A DNA stretch of 64,000 nucleotides from Lactonifactor longoviformis DSM 17459 (GTDB lineage Bacteria; Bacillota; Clostridia; Lachnospirales; Lachnospiraceae), in the NCBI RefSeq assembly GCF_900129135.1, contig NZ_FQVI01000005.1, forward strand, positions 121,984 through 185,983, given 5' to 3'. Position numbers and translations under genes: made by a program. Every line of letters begins with the position of its first letter. The stretch's first letter is position 1. Positions 25,426 to 33,939 of the stretch are shown piece after piece. The notes under the pieces are model-generated. The model made no database searches. It was given only the letters and a program-made list of their open reading frames with translations, and was not told the origin of the DNA.

Positions 25426-26490
25426 ATGAAAAAAAGAGTAGTTTGTTCAATTTTATGTGCAGTCATGGCAATTGGTTTGATGTCTGGGTGCGGAAGCAGT
25501 TCTGGTGGTTCCGGGGAAACTAATGCATCAGCCGGGGGCAGCAGTGCAGAAGCTGCGGAGGGGGATTTTGATTCTGTCAGCCTGAAATTGAGCTGCAACG
25601 GAACAGATACTGCCAATGACACAAAAGCAGCAAAATTGTTTGCGGAGAAAGTGAATCAGAAATCCGGTGGGAAGATAACGGTAACCGTATATCCAAATGA
25701 TCAGCTGGCAGGAGGGAATATGTCAAAGGGACTGGAGATGCTGTGCGACGGAACCGTGGATCTGGATGTACACTCTACCAGCATTATCTCTAATCTGGAC
25801 AACAGTCTCATGGTGAGTACGCTGCCCTGGCTGTTCCCGGACTATCAGGCCGCAGAGGATGCCTTTTACGGTGCAGGGGGAGAGTATATTGATTCCGTGC
25901 TGCAGAAAAAGGGAGTATACTATCTTGGCGCTGTACACAATGGGTTCAAAGCAATAACCAACAGCAAGCACCCGATAGAAAAACCTGAGGATTTGAAAGG
26001 GCTCAAAATTCGTATCCCCGGGGGAGACTTTTTTAGTGCGTTCTATGAAGCTTTCGGGGCATCTCCCCAGGCTATGTCATGGTCCGAGGTATTTACCGCG
26101 CTCCAGCAGGGCACGATTGACGGACATGACAATTCTCTGAGTACCATTAATTCAGCAAATGTACAGGAGGTCCAGAAATATATATCTATTTCGAAGCATA
26201 CCTATGAGGCATTTACATTCATGGCTAATGCCAAAAAATTTGACACGCTAAGCCAGGATACGCAGGATCTGATCCGGGAATGTGTAGAGGAGGCTACAAA
26301 GGAGATGAACAAGCAGATTGCAGAAGAAGAAGCTCAGCTGGAGAAAAAGTTCGAGGAAGAAAACGGATGTGAGATTTATACATTTACAGAAGACGATATT
26401 ACTGCGTTCAAGGAAGTGGTGCAGCCCCTGGTGGATGAGTATAAGGGGATATATGGTTCAGAAGCCTGTACTGCCTTCGGCGTGGAATAG
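25426..26490 (+). CDS. TRAP transporter substrate-binding protein DctP (operon 2)
   Basis: 354 aa lipoprotein. Lipobox MSGC (LMSGCGSS, Cys ~23) then a Gly/Ser/Ala-rich linker. DctP blocks are VTVYPNDQLAGG, LKGLKIRIPGGDFFSAFYEA and MSWSEVFTALQQGTIDGHDN. Homologous to the protein at 17767 (TIDGHDN versus TIDGQEN), so the two probably bind related but not identical ligands. Confidence 0.92.
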   Translation: MKKRVVCSILCAVMAIGLMSGCGSSSGGSGETNASAGGSSAEAAEGDFDSVSLKLSCNGTDTANDTKAAKLFAEKVNQKSGGKITVTVYPNDQLAGGNMSKGLEMLCDGTVDLDVHSTSIISNLDNSLMVSTLPWLFPDYQAAEDAFYGAGGEYIDSVLQKKGVYYLGAVHNGFKAITNSKHPIEKPEDLKGLKIRIPGGDFFSAFYEAFGASPQAMSWSEVFTALQQGTIDGHDNSLSTINSANVQEVQKYISISKHTYEAFTFMANAKKFDTLSQDTQDLIRECVEEATKEMNKQIAEEEAQLEKKFEEENGCEIYTFTEDDITAFKEVVQPLVDEYKGIYGSEACTAFGVE

Positions 26491-26565
26491 ACCGGCGGAC
26501 ATAGGGGCAAAAAAGGCTGACAATTACGCGACGTGCCTTGCACTGGCTGAAAAGGAGTAGTAAAT

Positions 26566-27039
26566 ATGAAAAAATTCATAGGAGAACTTGAAGATAATTT
26601 TTGCTCGGCGATTTTGCTGATCATGACTTTATTAACTTGCATTAATGTATTTGCCAGATACATATTTCACAGTTCCATGCCATTTGTGGAGGAACTGACC
26701 TCATTAGGATTAGTGATTATCAGTTTAACCGGTGCCGCAGTAGCTGCAAAAAGGGGGGCGCATCTGGGGTTAACGGTTTTGACAGATTTGCTCTCAAAGG
26801 AAAAACAGAAGTGGTTCACCTTGCTTGGACATTTGCTGGGGGCTGTATTTGGGGGTGTAATGCTCTTTTACGGAGTGCTGATGGCCTACCAGGAGTATAC
26901 CCTGAAACAGACAACGGCAGGGATGCAGTGGCCGGAGTGGCTGTTCGGCATGTTTATCCCTATCAGCGGAGGAGTTTTGCTGATCCGCTATGTTCAGCTG
27001 TTTATACAGGTTTATAAGAGAAAGGAGAACAAAGAATAA
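26566..27039 (+). CDS. TRAP transporter small permease DctQ (operon 2)
   Basis: 157 aa with four membrane segments; FARYIFHSSMPFVEEL and MQWPEWLFGMFIPISGG are the DctQ blocks. AAAGGAG precedes ATG 26566, and a TAATG overlap couples it to the large permease at 27039. Confidence 0.9.
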   Translation: MKKFIGELEDNFCSAILLIMTLLTCINVFARYIFHSSMPFVEELTSLGLVIISLTGAAVAAKRGAHLGLTVLTDLLSKEKQKWFTLLGHLLGAVFGGVMLFYGVLMAYQEYTLKQTTAGMQWPEWLFGMFIPISGGVLLIRYVQLFIQVYKRKENKE

Positions 27040-28316
27040 TGGTGGCTTTGATCTTATTTGGATCCTTTTTTGTACTGCTTCTGCTGAATGTTCCCATAGG
27101 GCTTTCCCTGGGTGTTTCAAGTATTCTGACGCTTCTTTATGAGAACCTGCCGGTTTCTATGGTATCCAGCAATTTATATTCCTCAACCAGTAAGTTTGTA
27201 CTGCTGGCCATACCGTTTTTTATATTAGGCGGAAATATTATGGAAAAGAGCGGGATCTCCCAGAGGCTTATCGACTTCTGCAGAACTCTGGTAGGGCACA
27301 AAAAGAGCGGGATGGCTATGGTTTGTGTTATTGTGGCATGCTTCTTTGCTGCCATCTCAGGTTCCGGGCCGGCTACGGTTGCGGCTTTGGGGATGATTAT
27401 TATCCCCGCAATGACAAGGGTTGGATACAATAAAGCCAGCTCTACCGCCTTGATGTCAACAGCAGGGGCTATTGGGATTATCATCCCGCCCTCCATTACA
27501 TTTGTCATCTATGGCTCTATTACAGGCAACTCCGTAGGATCACTCTTTGCGTCAGGCATTGTTCCCGGCATCTTAATGGGGGTTATGCTTGTAATTGCCA
27601 TGGTGTGGGTGAGCAGGAAAGAAGAGCTGAAACTGCTGCCCAAGGCAACAGGCAAAGAAAAGTGGGCGGCATTTAAAGATGCTTTCTGGGGGCTTCTCAT
27701 GCCGGTTATTATTCTGGGGGGCATATACGGAGGGATCTTTACCCCCACAGAAGCAGCAGCAGTGTCTGCTGTCTACGGATTAATCGTGGGATTGTTTATC
27801 TATAAGTCTATTACGTTAAAAGATATTAAAAGACTTTTGGCTGACTCGGTATCACAGACAGCAGTTGTCATGTTTATTGTAGGAACTGCCAGTTTGTTCG
27901 CATGGGTTCTCACGGTTACAGGGCTTGCCGCTTCAGCCAGCAACATGCTGATTCAGGTAAGCGGAGGAAATAAATATATTTTCCTGCTGATCATCAATGT
28001 GATTCTGTTAATAGCCGGATGTTTCATAGACGCCAACTCAGCATCGTATATTTTAGTGCCTATTCTTTATCCCGTTGCCATTTCACTTGGCATCGACGGT
28101 GTACATCTGGGGTGTATCATGGTAATGAATATGGCGATAGGATTGATTACCCCTCCGGTTGGGGTAAACCTTTACGTGGGATGCGGTATTGCCAATGTTT
28201 CCCTCAAGGAGATTTCAAAAGCAGTACTGCCTTTTGTAGCCGCATCCATCATAGCGCTGCTTTTGACCACATATATTCCGGTACTGTCTATGTTTTTGCC
28301 AAAACTGCTTGGCTAA
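27039..28316 (+). CDS. TRAP transporter large permease DctM (operon 2)
   Basis: 425 aa with about 12 membrane helices. It carries the same conserved blocks as the operon 1 copy (VLLAIPFFILGGNIMEKSGIS, AISGSGPATVAALGMII, IFTPTEAAAVSAVYG, GLITPPVGVNLYVG). Sodium-coupled uptake channel with the DctP and DctQ proteins encoded just upstream. Confidence 0.93.
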   Translation: MVALILFGSFFVLLLLNVPIGLSLGVSSILTLLYENLPVSMVSSNLYSSTSKFVLLAIPFFILGGNIMEKSGISQRLIDFCRTLVGHKKSGMAMVCVIVACFFAAISGSGPATVAALGMIIIPAMTRVGYNKASSTALMSTAGAIGIIIPPSITFVIYGSITGNSVGSLFASGIVPGILMGVMLVIAMVWVSRKEELKLLPKATGKEKWAAFKDAFWGLLMPVIILGGIYGGIFTPTEAAAVSAVYGLIVGLFIYKSITLKDIKRLLADSVSQTAVVMFIVGTASLFAWVLTVTGLAASASNMLIQVSGGNKYIFLLIINVILLIAGCFIDANSASYILVPILYPVAISLGIDGVHLGCIMVMNMAIGLITPPVGVNLYVGCGIANVSLKEISKAVLPFVAASIIALLLTTYIPVLSMFLPKLLG

Positions 28317-28336
28317 CTCAGGTATATGTTAGAAAC

Positions 28337-28389
28337 TCCAATGCAAGCTGGATAGCCCAGACTTGCATTGGAAGAAGTAAATTTTTTTT
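28337..28389 (+). terminator. Intra-operon hairpin between DctM2 and transketolase genes
   Basis: Perfect 11-bp stem TCCAATGCAAG/CTTGCATTGGA (28337-28347 with 28362-28372), then T8 at 28382-28389. It would separate transporter from enzyme transcription in operon 2; operon 1 has no equivalent. Confidence 0.6.
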
Positions 28390-28418
28390 GACTTTAAACA
28401 TCCCATGTTATGATGTTT
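28388..28418 (+). promoter_or_regulatory. Promoter and operator of the operon 2 enzyme genes
   Basis: TTGACT (28388-28393) is followed by AAACATCCCATGTTATGATG (28396-28415), an inverted repeat of the GntR-operator type. A possible -10 TATGAT (28409-28414) lies inside the operator with a short 15-bp spacer. Confidence 0.55.
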
Positions 28419-28444
28419 AAATAATAGATAACGAGGTGAAATGT

Positions 28445-29275
28445 ATGAAAAATGTGAGTGTAGAAGCATTAAAAGAGCAGGCAAAGGAACTGCGCAAGAC
28501 AGCGCTGGCTATGATTTATGAAGCACAGTCAGGCCATCCGGGTGGAGCGTTTTCTGCGGCAGACCTTATAACTGCTTTATACTACAGAGAAATGAAGCTT
28601 GATCCCCAAACCCCCAATTGGGCTGACAGAGATCGGTTTATACTGTCCAAAGGGCATGCATGCCCCATTCAGTATGCTGCGTTAGGGAGTCTTGGATATT
28701 TTGACAGAGAGGTTTTCCACACACTTCGGAAGGAAGGATCCATTCTGCAGGGGCACCCGGATATGAAAAAGTGTCCGGGCATTGATATCTCTACCGGTTC
28801 TCTGGGACAGGGGCTGTCCTGCGGCGTGGGTATGGCTCTGGCCGGTAAGAGAGATAACAAAGACTACCGGGTATTTGTAATGGTCGGGGACGGGGAACTG
28901 GATGAAGGCCAGGTATGGGAGGCGGTTATGGCCGGCAACGCGTGGAAGCTGGATAACCTAACCGTTATGATCGACAACAACAGCCTGCAGCTGGACGGAA
29001 CCTGCGACCAGGTGATTCCCCATCTGGATCTGACGAAAAAGTTTGAGGCCTTTGGGTATGAGACCTACGAGATTGACGGAAACAATATGCAGGAGATAGT
29101 GGATACCCTGGATAAAATCAGGGAATCTAAAACAGGAAGACCCAAATGTATAAATGCGCATACCGTTAAGGGAAAAGGAGTGTCTTATATGGAAAATCAG
29201 TTGGGATGGCACGGAATGGCACCTAATGAGGAACAGTATAAAATTGCGGTGGATGAGCTGGAAAGGGGATTTTAA
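28445..29275 (+). CDS. Transketolase N-terminal subunit (operon 2)
   Basis: 276 aa. SGHPGGAFSAADLITALYY, LSKGHACPIQYAALG and TPP/Mg motif GDGELDEGQVWEA ending in IDNNSLQLDG. ATG 28445 has GAGGTG 6 nt upstream; a GTG at 28436 is less well placed. Strongly similar to the copy at 20604. Has its own promoter/operator, unlike operon 1. Confidence 0.92.
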   Translation: MKNVSVEALKEQAKELRKTALAMIYEAQSGHPGGAFSAADLITALYYREMKLDPQTPNWADRDRFILSKGHACPIQYAALGSLGYFDREVFHTLRKEGSILQGHPDMKKCPGIDISTGSLGQGLSCGVGMALAGKRDNKDYRVFVMVGDGELDEGQVWEAVMAGNAWKLDNLTVMIDNNSLQLDGTCDQVIPHLDLTKKFEAFGYETYEIDGNNMQEIVDTLDKIRESKTGRPKCINAHTVKGKGVSYMENQLGWHGMAPNEEQYKIAVDELERGF

Positions 29276-29277
29276 AT

Positions 29278-30210
29278 ATGGAGACAAAGAAAATTGCAAC
29301 CCGGGATGGATTCGGAGAGGCTATAGCAGAGCTGGGAAAAGAGAACAAGGATATCTATGTGGTGGACATTGATATCGGAAAGTCCTGTAAGACAGGAGAG
29401 TTTGCAAAAAAGTTCCCCAGGCAGCATGTAAATGTGGGGATAGCCGAGCAGAATGGCGCCGGTGTTGCTGCAGGTCTTGCTACCACTGGAAAAATCCCCT
29501 TTGTGGTAACTTATGCAGTATTTGGCAGCCTGCGTATGGGGGAGCAGGTGCGCCAGGAGATTTGCTATCCGAATCTGAATGTGAAGGTTGCCTGTTCCCA
29601 CGGAGGACTGACCCCGGCTAATGACGGAGCCAGCCACCAGAGCATTGAGGATATGGGGGTCTACCGTACCATACCCAATATGAAGGTGATCATGCCGGCT
29701 GATTACTATGCCGCCAAAGCACTGGTCAGGGAAGCAGCCAATACTTATGGCCCTATGTACCTGCGCTTTACCAGGGATGCAGTCCCTGTTATATACAGCG
29801 AGGATACAAAGTTTGAGATTGGGAAAGCTGTTCAGCTCTCTGAGGGAAAGGATATTGCTATCATTGCCAATGGGGATACGGTTTGTATTGCATTAAAGGC
29901 AAAGGATATTCTGGAAGAGAGGGGGCTGTCTGCAAGGGTGCTGGATATGCATACAATCAAGCCTCTGGATACTAACGCGGTTATGAGCTGCATAAAAGAT
30001 ATTGGCAGAATCATAACGGTAGAAGATCATAATATTTTAAATGGACTTGGAAGCGCTGTCTGTGAGACAGCCGCAGAAGCCGGGGGAGCCAGAGTAAAAC
30101 GGGTAGGCGTACAGGACAGGTTTGGGATGTCCGCCCCCTATGAACGCCTTTTGGAGATGAACGGAATAACGGCAGAACACATTGCAGATTTGGCAATGGA
30201 AGAATGGTAG
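29278..30210 (+). CDS. Transketolase C-terminal subunit (operon 2)
   Basis: 310 aa. Same blocks as the protein at 21457 (VVDIDIGKSCKTGEF, NVGIAEQNGAGVAAGLA, LDMHTIKPLDTNAV, EDHNILNGLGSAV). The start is 3 nt after the N-subunit stop. Completes the second split transketolase. Confidence 0.92.
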   Translation: METKKIATRDGFGEAIAELGKENKDIYVVDIDIGKSCKTGEFAKKFPRQHVNVGIAEQNGAGVAAGLATTGKIPFVVTYAVFGSLRMGEQVRQEICYPNLNVKVACSHGGLTPANDGASHQSIEDMGVYRTIPNMKVIMPADYYAAKALVREAANTYGPMYLRFTRDAVPVIYSEDTKFEIGKAVQLSEGKDIAIIANGDTVCIALKAKDILEERGLSARVLDMHTIKPLDTNAVMSCIKDIGRIITVEDHNILNGLGSAVCETAAEAGGARVKRVGVQDRFGMSAPYERLLEMNGITAEHIADLAMEEW

Positions 30211-30226
30211 AAAGGAAATTTCAGGT

Positions 30227-31252
30227 ATGAGGGCAGGATTCATAGAAAAGCCGGGAGCAGCTTATTTTAAAGAGGTAGAGGAACCTCAAATCGTAAATGA
30301 TACAGATGTTAAGATTCAGGTGAAGGCAGCGGGAATCTGCGGTTCAGAGGTCCATGCGTTTCATGGCAGACACCCTTTTCGTATCCCTCCGGTGGTATCC
30401 GGACATGAGTTTGCCGGTATCATTGCAGAAGTGGGGAAAGGCGTGACAAAATATAAGCCCGGAGATCGGGTGACGGCAGAACCTCAGTATGGCTGCGGAG
30501 AGTGCCCAGCCTGCAGAGCGGGCAGATACAATATTTGCAGGGACAAAAAAGTATTGGGGTCCAATGGATGGAGCGGATCCTTCGGAGAATTTGTTGTGGT
30601 TCCTGAGAAGACAATTGTGCCGCTGAAAAAGGAGGTCAGCTTTGAGCAGGGCGCATTGATTGAACCCATAGCGGTTGGCATGCATGCGGTAAGGCAGAAC
30701 CGCATCTCTATCAGTGACACTGTGCTGATCATAGGGGCAGGGACAATTGGGCTGGGCATACTGTTAAGCGTGAAAGCCTGCAATCCCAGATGTATGATAA
30801 TGACAGATGTGGTGGATTTTAATCTGGAGGCAGCGGGCAAGATGGGCTGCACCCATACAATCAACAGCACAAAGGAGAACCTGGAAGAAAAAATAATGGA
30901 GATTACAGAGGGTAAGGGAGTTGACATAACATTTCTGGCCTTTGGCAACGGACCGGTGGTGGAGCAGGCTGCAAAACTCACAAAGAGAGGCGGAGTGATC
31001 TCAGAGATAGCACTTATGCAAAATAGTGAGAGAGCGCCCTATGAACTTATCCAGAGCAAAGAGATTTCCCTGATAGGGTCAAATATGTATACCTACGAGG
31101 ATTACATGGTAGTGGTAGACTGCATGGCAAAGGGATTCATAGATACCAGCCAGTTTATCACACAGAGATATCCCATAGAAAAGATGCAGGAGGCTATGGA
31201 TATGGCCGACAAAAGACCTGAGCCGGTGATTAAAGTTATGCTGGAGTTTTAA
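30227..31252 (+). CDS. Zinc-dependent medium-chain dehydrogenase (operon 2)
   Basis: 341 aa, sorbitol/threonine dehydrogenase type. Catalytic zinc residues in AAGICGSEVHAFHG and GHEFAG, structural zinc cysteines in CGECPACRAGRYNIC, and Rossmann motif IGAGTIGLG. ATG 30227 gives MRAGFIEKPG, the usual start of this fold. Last gene of operon 2, replacing the SDR of operon 1. Likely oxidises a polyol or sugar-acid intermediate; substrate unknown. Confidence 0.92.
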   Translation: MRAGFIEKPGAAYFKEVEEPQIVNDTDVKIQVKAAGICGSEVHAFHGRHPFRIPPVVSGHEFAGIIAEVGKGVTKYKPGDRVTAEPQYGCGECPACRAGRYNICRDKKVLGSNGWSGSFGEFVVVPEKTIVPLKKEVSFEQGALIEPIAVGMHAVRQNRISISDTVLIIGAGTIGLGILLSVKACNPRCMIMTDVVDFNLEAAGKMGCTHTINSTKENLEEKIMEITEGKGVDITFLAFGNGPVVEQAAKLTKRGGVISEIALMQNSERAPYELIQSKEISLIGSNMYTYEDYMVVVDCMAKGFIDTSQFITQRYPIEKMQEAMDMADKRPEPVIKVMLEF

Positions 31253-31268
31253 CTGATGGAGACGAAAG

Positions 31269-31295
31269 GATACCCTCATGACAGGGTATCTTTTT
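31269..31295 (+). terminator. Terminator of operon 2
   Basis: Stem GATACCCT/AGGGTATC with a 6-nt loop followed by TTTTT. Confidence 0.85.
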
Positions 31296-31320
31296 GTCTG
31301 GGAAATTATAAAAAGTGTTA

Positions 31321-31349
31321 TTGACAACTGAAGATAACCGTGATATATT
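31321..31349 (+). promoter_or_regulatory. Promoter of the LacI/sugar-importer locus
   Basis: Consensus -35 TTGACA (31321-31326), 17-bp spacer, -10 TATATT (31344-31349). Confidence 0.75.
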
Positions 31350-31357
31350 AAGCATAT

Positions 31358-31375
31358 AGATTAATCGTTTAACTA
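31358..31375. promoter_or_regulatory. LacI-family operator O1
   Basis: Imperfect palindrome AGATTAATCGTTTAACTA just after the -10 box, centred on CG. It differs by a few bases from the perfect site at 31456. Confidence 0.65.
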
Positions 31376-31455
31376 AGTAATTAGTATTAAAAAAATAAAT
31401 ATTAACGAATAATATATAAAAGTTGCACAATTAAATCTATTTTTTTTACTTTATT

Positions 31456-31471
31456 AGTTAATCGATTAACT
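31456..31471. promoter_or_regulatory. LacI-family operator O2
   Basis: Perfect 16-bp palindrome AGTTAATCGATTAACT centred on CG, typical of LacI/GalR proteins, about 97 bp downstream of O1 and 20 bp before the regulator start codon. The pair would allow looping and autoregulation. Confidence 0.75.
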
Positions 31472-31491
31472 GACGAGGGAGGGAAGCTGTT

Positions 31492-32523
31492 ATGAATATG
31501 AAGGAGATTGCCGAGAAGGCGGGTGTATCCGTGGCAACGGTATCCTATGTTCTGAATGGTACAGGTAATGTGAGCCAGAAAAAGCGGGAAGAAATTATGC
31601 AGATCGTCGGAGAGGAGGGGTATGTTCCCAACAGAATAGCAAAAAGCCTGAGAACAAAGAAGAGTAATACAATTGGCATCATGGTGGAGGATATCACAGC
31701 ATTTCAGACTCCAAGAATTATTAATGGAATTAATGAGTATGCAGAGAGGCATGGATATACTGTTATCCTAAATGACATGGGGCTGCTGAAGCGTGTGGGA
31801 AAAGATTTTGAGTCAATCAGCCGGTATAAGGAGATAATAGAAAAAGGCTTTCAGATTTTTGAACGGGCCCAGGTGGACGGAATTATTTATGTGGCCCTCC
31901 ATGACCGAGACGTGTCACAGCTTTTGAAACCGGTAGGGGTTCCTTTTGTCCTTGCCTATTGTTATGACACCGGCAAAAAAAATTATTACGTGACTTATGA
32001 CAATAAGAATATAACAAAAAAAGCAGTTCAGCACTTAATCGCCAATAATCATACAGATATCGGATTAATCTGCGGGGAGGAATCGTCAAAACCAGCGCAC
32101 CAGCGGTACGAGGGATTCCGGGAGGCCATGGAAGAGAATCATCTTACCATCAACAATGACTTCATTTTCCCCGGGGATTGGGAATTTGAATCCGGGAGGC
32201 TGGCTTATGAGAGGTATAAAAAACTGATGAGCAAACCAACCGCGATTTTTGCTATGAACGATTTGATGGCAGTAGGGTTTATAGACGCCGCTCTGGATGA
32301 TGGGGTAAGAATTCCGGAAGATGTATCTATCATTGGATTCGATAATCAGGAGGTATGCAGGTTTACCCGCCCCAGGCTGACAACGGTGGATCTGCCTCTG
32401 GAAGCCATGGGAGATGAGGCTGGCCGGCTGCTTCTGAGTCTGATCCGCAAGGAGAAGGTTAAGGAGAAAAAGGTAGTTCTGGACTGCCGGTTTGTGGAGA
32501 AAAAGTCTGTAGCTAAAAGGTAA
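31492..32523 (+). CDS. LacI/GalR-family transcriptional regulator
   Basis: 343 aa. N-terminal HTH and hinge (MKEIAEKAGVSVATVSYVLN, then GTGNVSQKKR) and a periplasmic-binding-like effector domain (TIGIMVEDITAFQTPRII, AMNDLMAVGFIDAALDDG, FDNQEVCRF). GAGGGAGGGAAG precedes ATG 31492. Two CG-centred palindromes upstream are its likely autoregulatory operators. Probably senses an arabinose-containing oligosaccharide or product, inferred from the downstream genes. Confidence 0.92.
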   Translation: MNMKEIAEKAGVSVATVSYVLNGTGNVSQKKREEIMQIVGEEGYVPNRIAKSLRTKKSNTIGIMVEDITAFQTPRIINGINEYAERHGYTVILNDMGLLKRVGKDFESISRYKEIIEKGFQIFERAQVDGIIYVALHDRDVSQLLKPVGVPFVLAYCYDTGKKNYYVTYDNKNITKKAVQHLIANNHTDIGLICGEESSKPAHQRYEGFREAMEENHLTINNDFIFPGDWEFESGRLAYERYKKLMSKPTAIFAMNDLMAVGFIDAALDDGVRIPEDVSIIGFDNQEVCRFTRPRLTTVDLPLEAMGDEAGRLLLSLIRKEKVKEKKVVLDCRFVEKKSVAKR

Positions 32524-32554
32524 ATAATAAACATATGTAAGCAGGAGGTATTTT

Positions 32555-33877
32555 ATGAAAAGGAAACTGATGTGTCTGGTAATGGGAATGACAATGGCGT
32601 CCATGCTGTTTTCCGGGTGCGGGGATAAGCAGGAATCTGACGGGGGAACAGCCAAAGAACAGGCAAAAGAAGAGGGAACAGACAGTAAAGGTGAGAAGGG
32701 GACCAAGCTTGTCATAGGTGCGGAAGCCGGGGCTCCCAACATTGCTTTCTATCAGGAGCATGCAAAGGAATTCACCGAAGAAACGGGGATCGAGATAGAG
32801 TGGGTGGAGATACCTCATGATAATATGCATGAGCGTTTTGTTCAGGAAGCTATATCCGGCAGCGGGGCAATTGACATCTACGATACGGATCAGCCCTGGA
32901 TATCAGAATTTGCATCCAAAGGCTATCTGGAACCTCTGGGAGACAAGCTCACTGAGGAGGATAAGAGTGACTTTTATCAGGCGGCTTTAGACGCATCCTC
33001 CTATGAAGGGGAGATTTATTCCATACCGTTTTTTGTCCATACGCCGATTGTGTATTACAGAACCGATTTATTTGAGGAAGCAGGCATTACAGAATTCCCT
33101 AAGACGTGGGAGGAGTATGCGGAAGCTGCAAAGAAGCTTACAAAGGATGATGTGTATGGAACCATCATTGAGGCAAAACAGGCAGGTGAGCCTGTGACTC
33201 ATCTGGTAGACTGGTTCTATCAGGGCGGGGGCTCTATTATTGACAAGGACAATAATGTTACTGTAAATTCCCCGGAAAATATAGAAACTTTTAATTTCCT
33301 TCTGAAAATGATGTATGAGGATAAGAGCGTTATGCCGGGTTCCCTGGGCTATGATAATGCAGATGTGCACAATATGTTTATGCAGGGGAAAGTGGCTATG
33401 GTGAAAAACTGGCCGTATATGTACGCTATGGCAAAGGATCCGGAGCAGTCAGCAGTATCAGATAAATTTGCAGTGGCAGTTCAGCCTGCAGGAAAAGAGC
33501 AGGCCACAGCGGCATGGACCTGGGGATTCGGAATATCAAACAGCTCTAAAAATAAAGAGGCAGCGTGGGAGTTCATACAGTGGGCGACATCTCCCGAACA
33601 GTTGGCAGCATTGGGAATAGCAAATACTAATCCGGTGCCCAGAAACTCCTCTCTTGAGATTGTGAAAGGTGATACCTCTCTGACAGACTTTGACAAGGAA
33701 AGTATCCAGGTAATGTCAGAGGCTTTGAATTATGCGTCCAATGCAACGGAAAATCCTAATTTTCCAACCGTGCAGAATGAGCTTTCCTATACACTTTCCA
33801 ATATTATGTCTCAGCAGGTCAGTGTGGAAGAGGGACTGAAAGAGGCGGAGAAAACCATCAAAGAAGCAGTTGAGTAA
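32555..33877 (+). CDS. ABC transporter extracellular sugar-binding lipoprotein
   Basis: 440 aa. Signal peptide with lipobox FSGC (MLFSGCGDK, Cys ~23) and an acidic/lysine-rich linker, then a family-1 solute-binding fold (EWVEIPHDNMHERF, YSIPFFVHTPIVYYRTDLFEE, AAWTWGFGISNSSKNKEAAW). AGGAGG precedes ATG 32555. Delivers an oligosaccharide to the two permeases encoded next. No ATPase gene is in the cluster, so a shared MsmK-type ATPase elsewhere is expected. Confidence 0.92.
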   Translation: MKRKLMCLVMGMTMASMLFSGCGDKQESDGGTAKEQAKEEGTDSKGEKGTKLVIGAEAGAPNIAFYQEHAKEFTEETGIEIEWVEIPHDNMHERFVQEAISGSGAIDIYDTDQPWISEFASKGYLEPLGDKLTEEDKSDFYQAALDASSYEGEIYSIPFFVHTPIVYYRTDLFEEAGITEFPKTWEEYAEAAKKLTKDDVYGTIIEAKQAGEPVTHLVDWFYQGGGSIIDKDNNVTVNSPENIETFNFLLKMMYEDKSVMPGSLGYDNADVHNMFMQGKVAMVKNWPYMYAMAKDPEQSAVSDKFAVAVQPAGKEQATAAWTWGFGISNSSKNKEAAWEFIQWATSPEQLAALGIANTNPVPRNSSLEIVKGDTSLTDFDKESIQVMSEALNYASNATENPNFPTVQNELSYTLSNIMSQQVSVEEGLKEAEKTIKEAVE

Positions 33878-33884
33878 AACTATA

Positions 33885-33915
33885 TGCCCACACATATAAC
33901 CCCTATGTGTGGGCA
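33885..33915 (+). terminator. Intercistronic hairpin after the binding-protein gene
   Basis: Perfect stem TGCCCACACATA/TATGTGTGGGCA, followed by a weak T-run (CTTTTAG). Such attenuating hairpins commonly raise binding-protein levels over the permeases. Confidence 0.65.
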
Positions 33916-33939
33916 TTACTTTTAGAAGAGGTGAGTAGA

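Noticed and set aside
20604..30210. Assignment of the split transketolases to the D-apiose or sulfoquinovose (sulfo-TK) pathway
   Set aside because: Both pathways use split transketolases, but the required isomerase, kinase or SLA-processing genes are absent, and TRAP transporters are not diagnostic. Kept only as a comparison.
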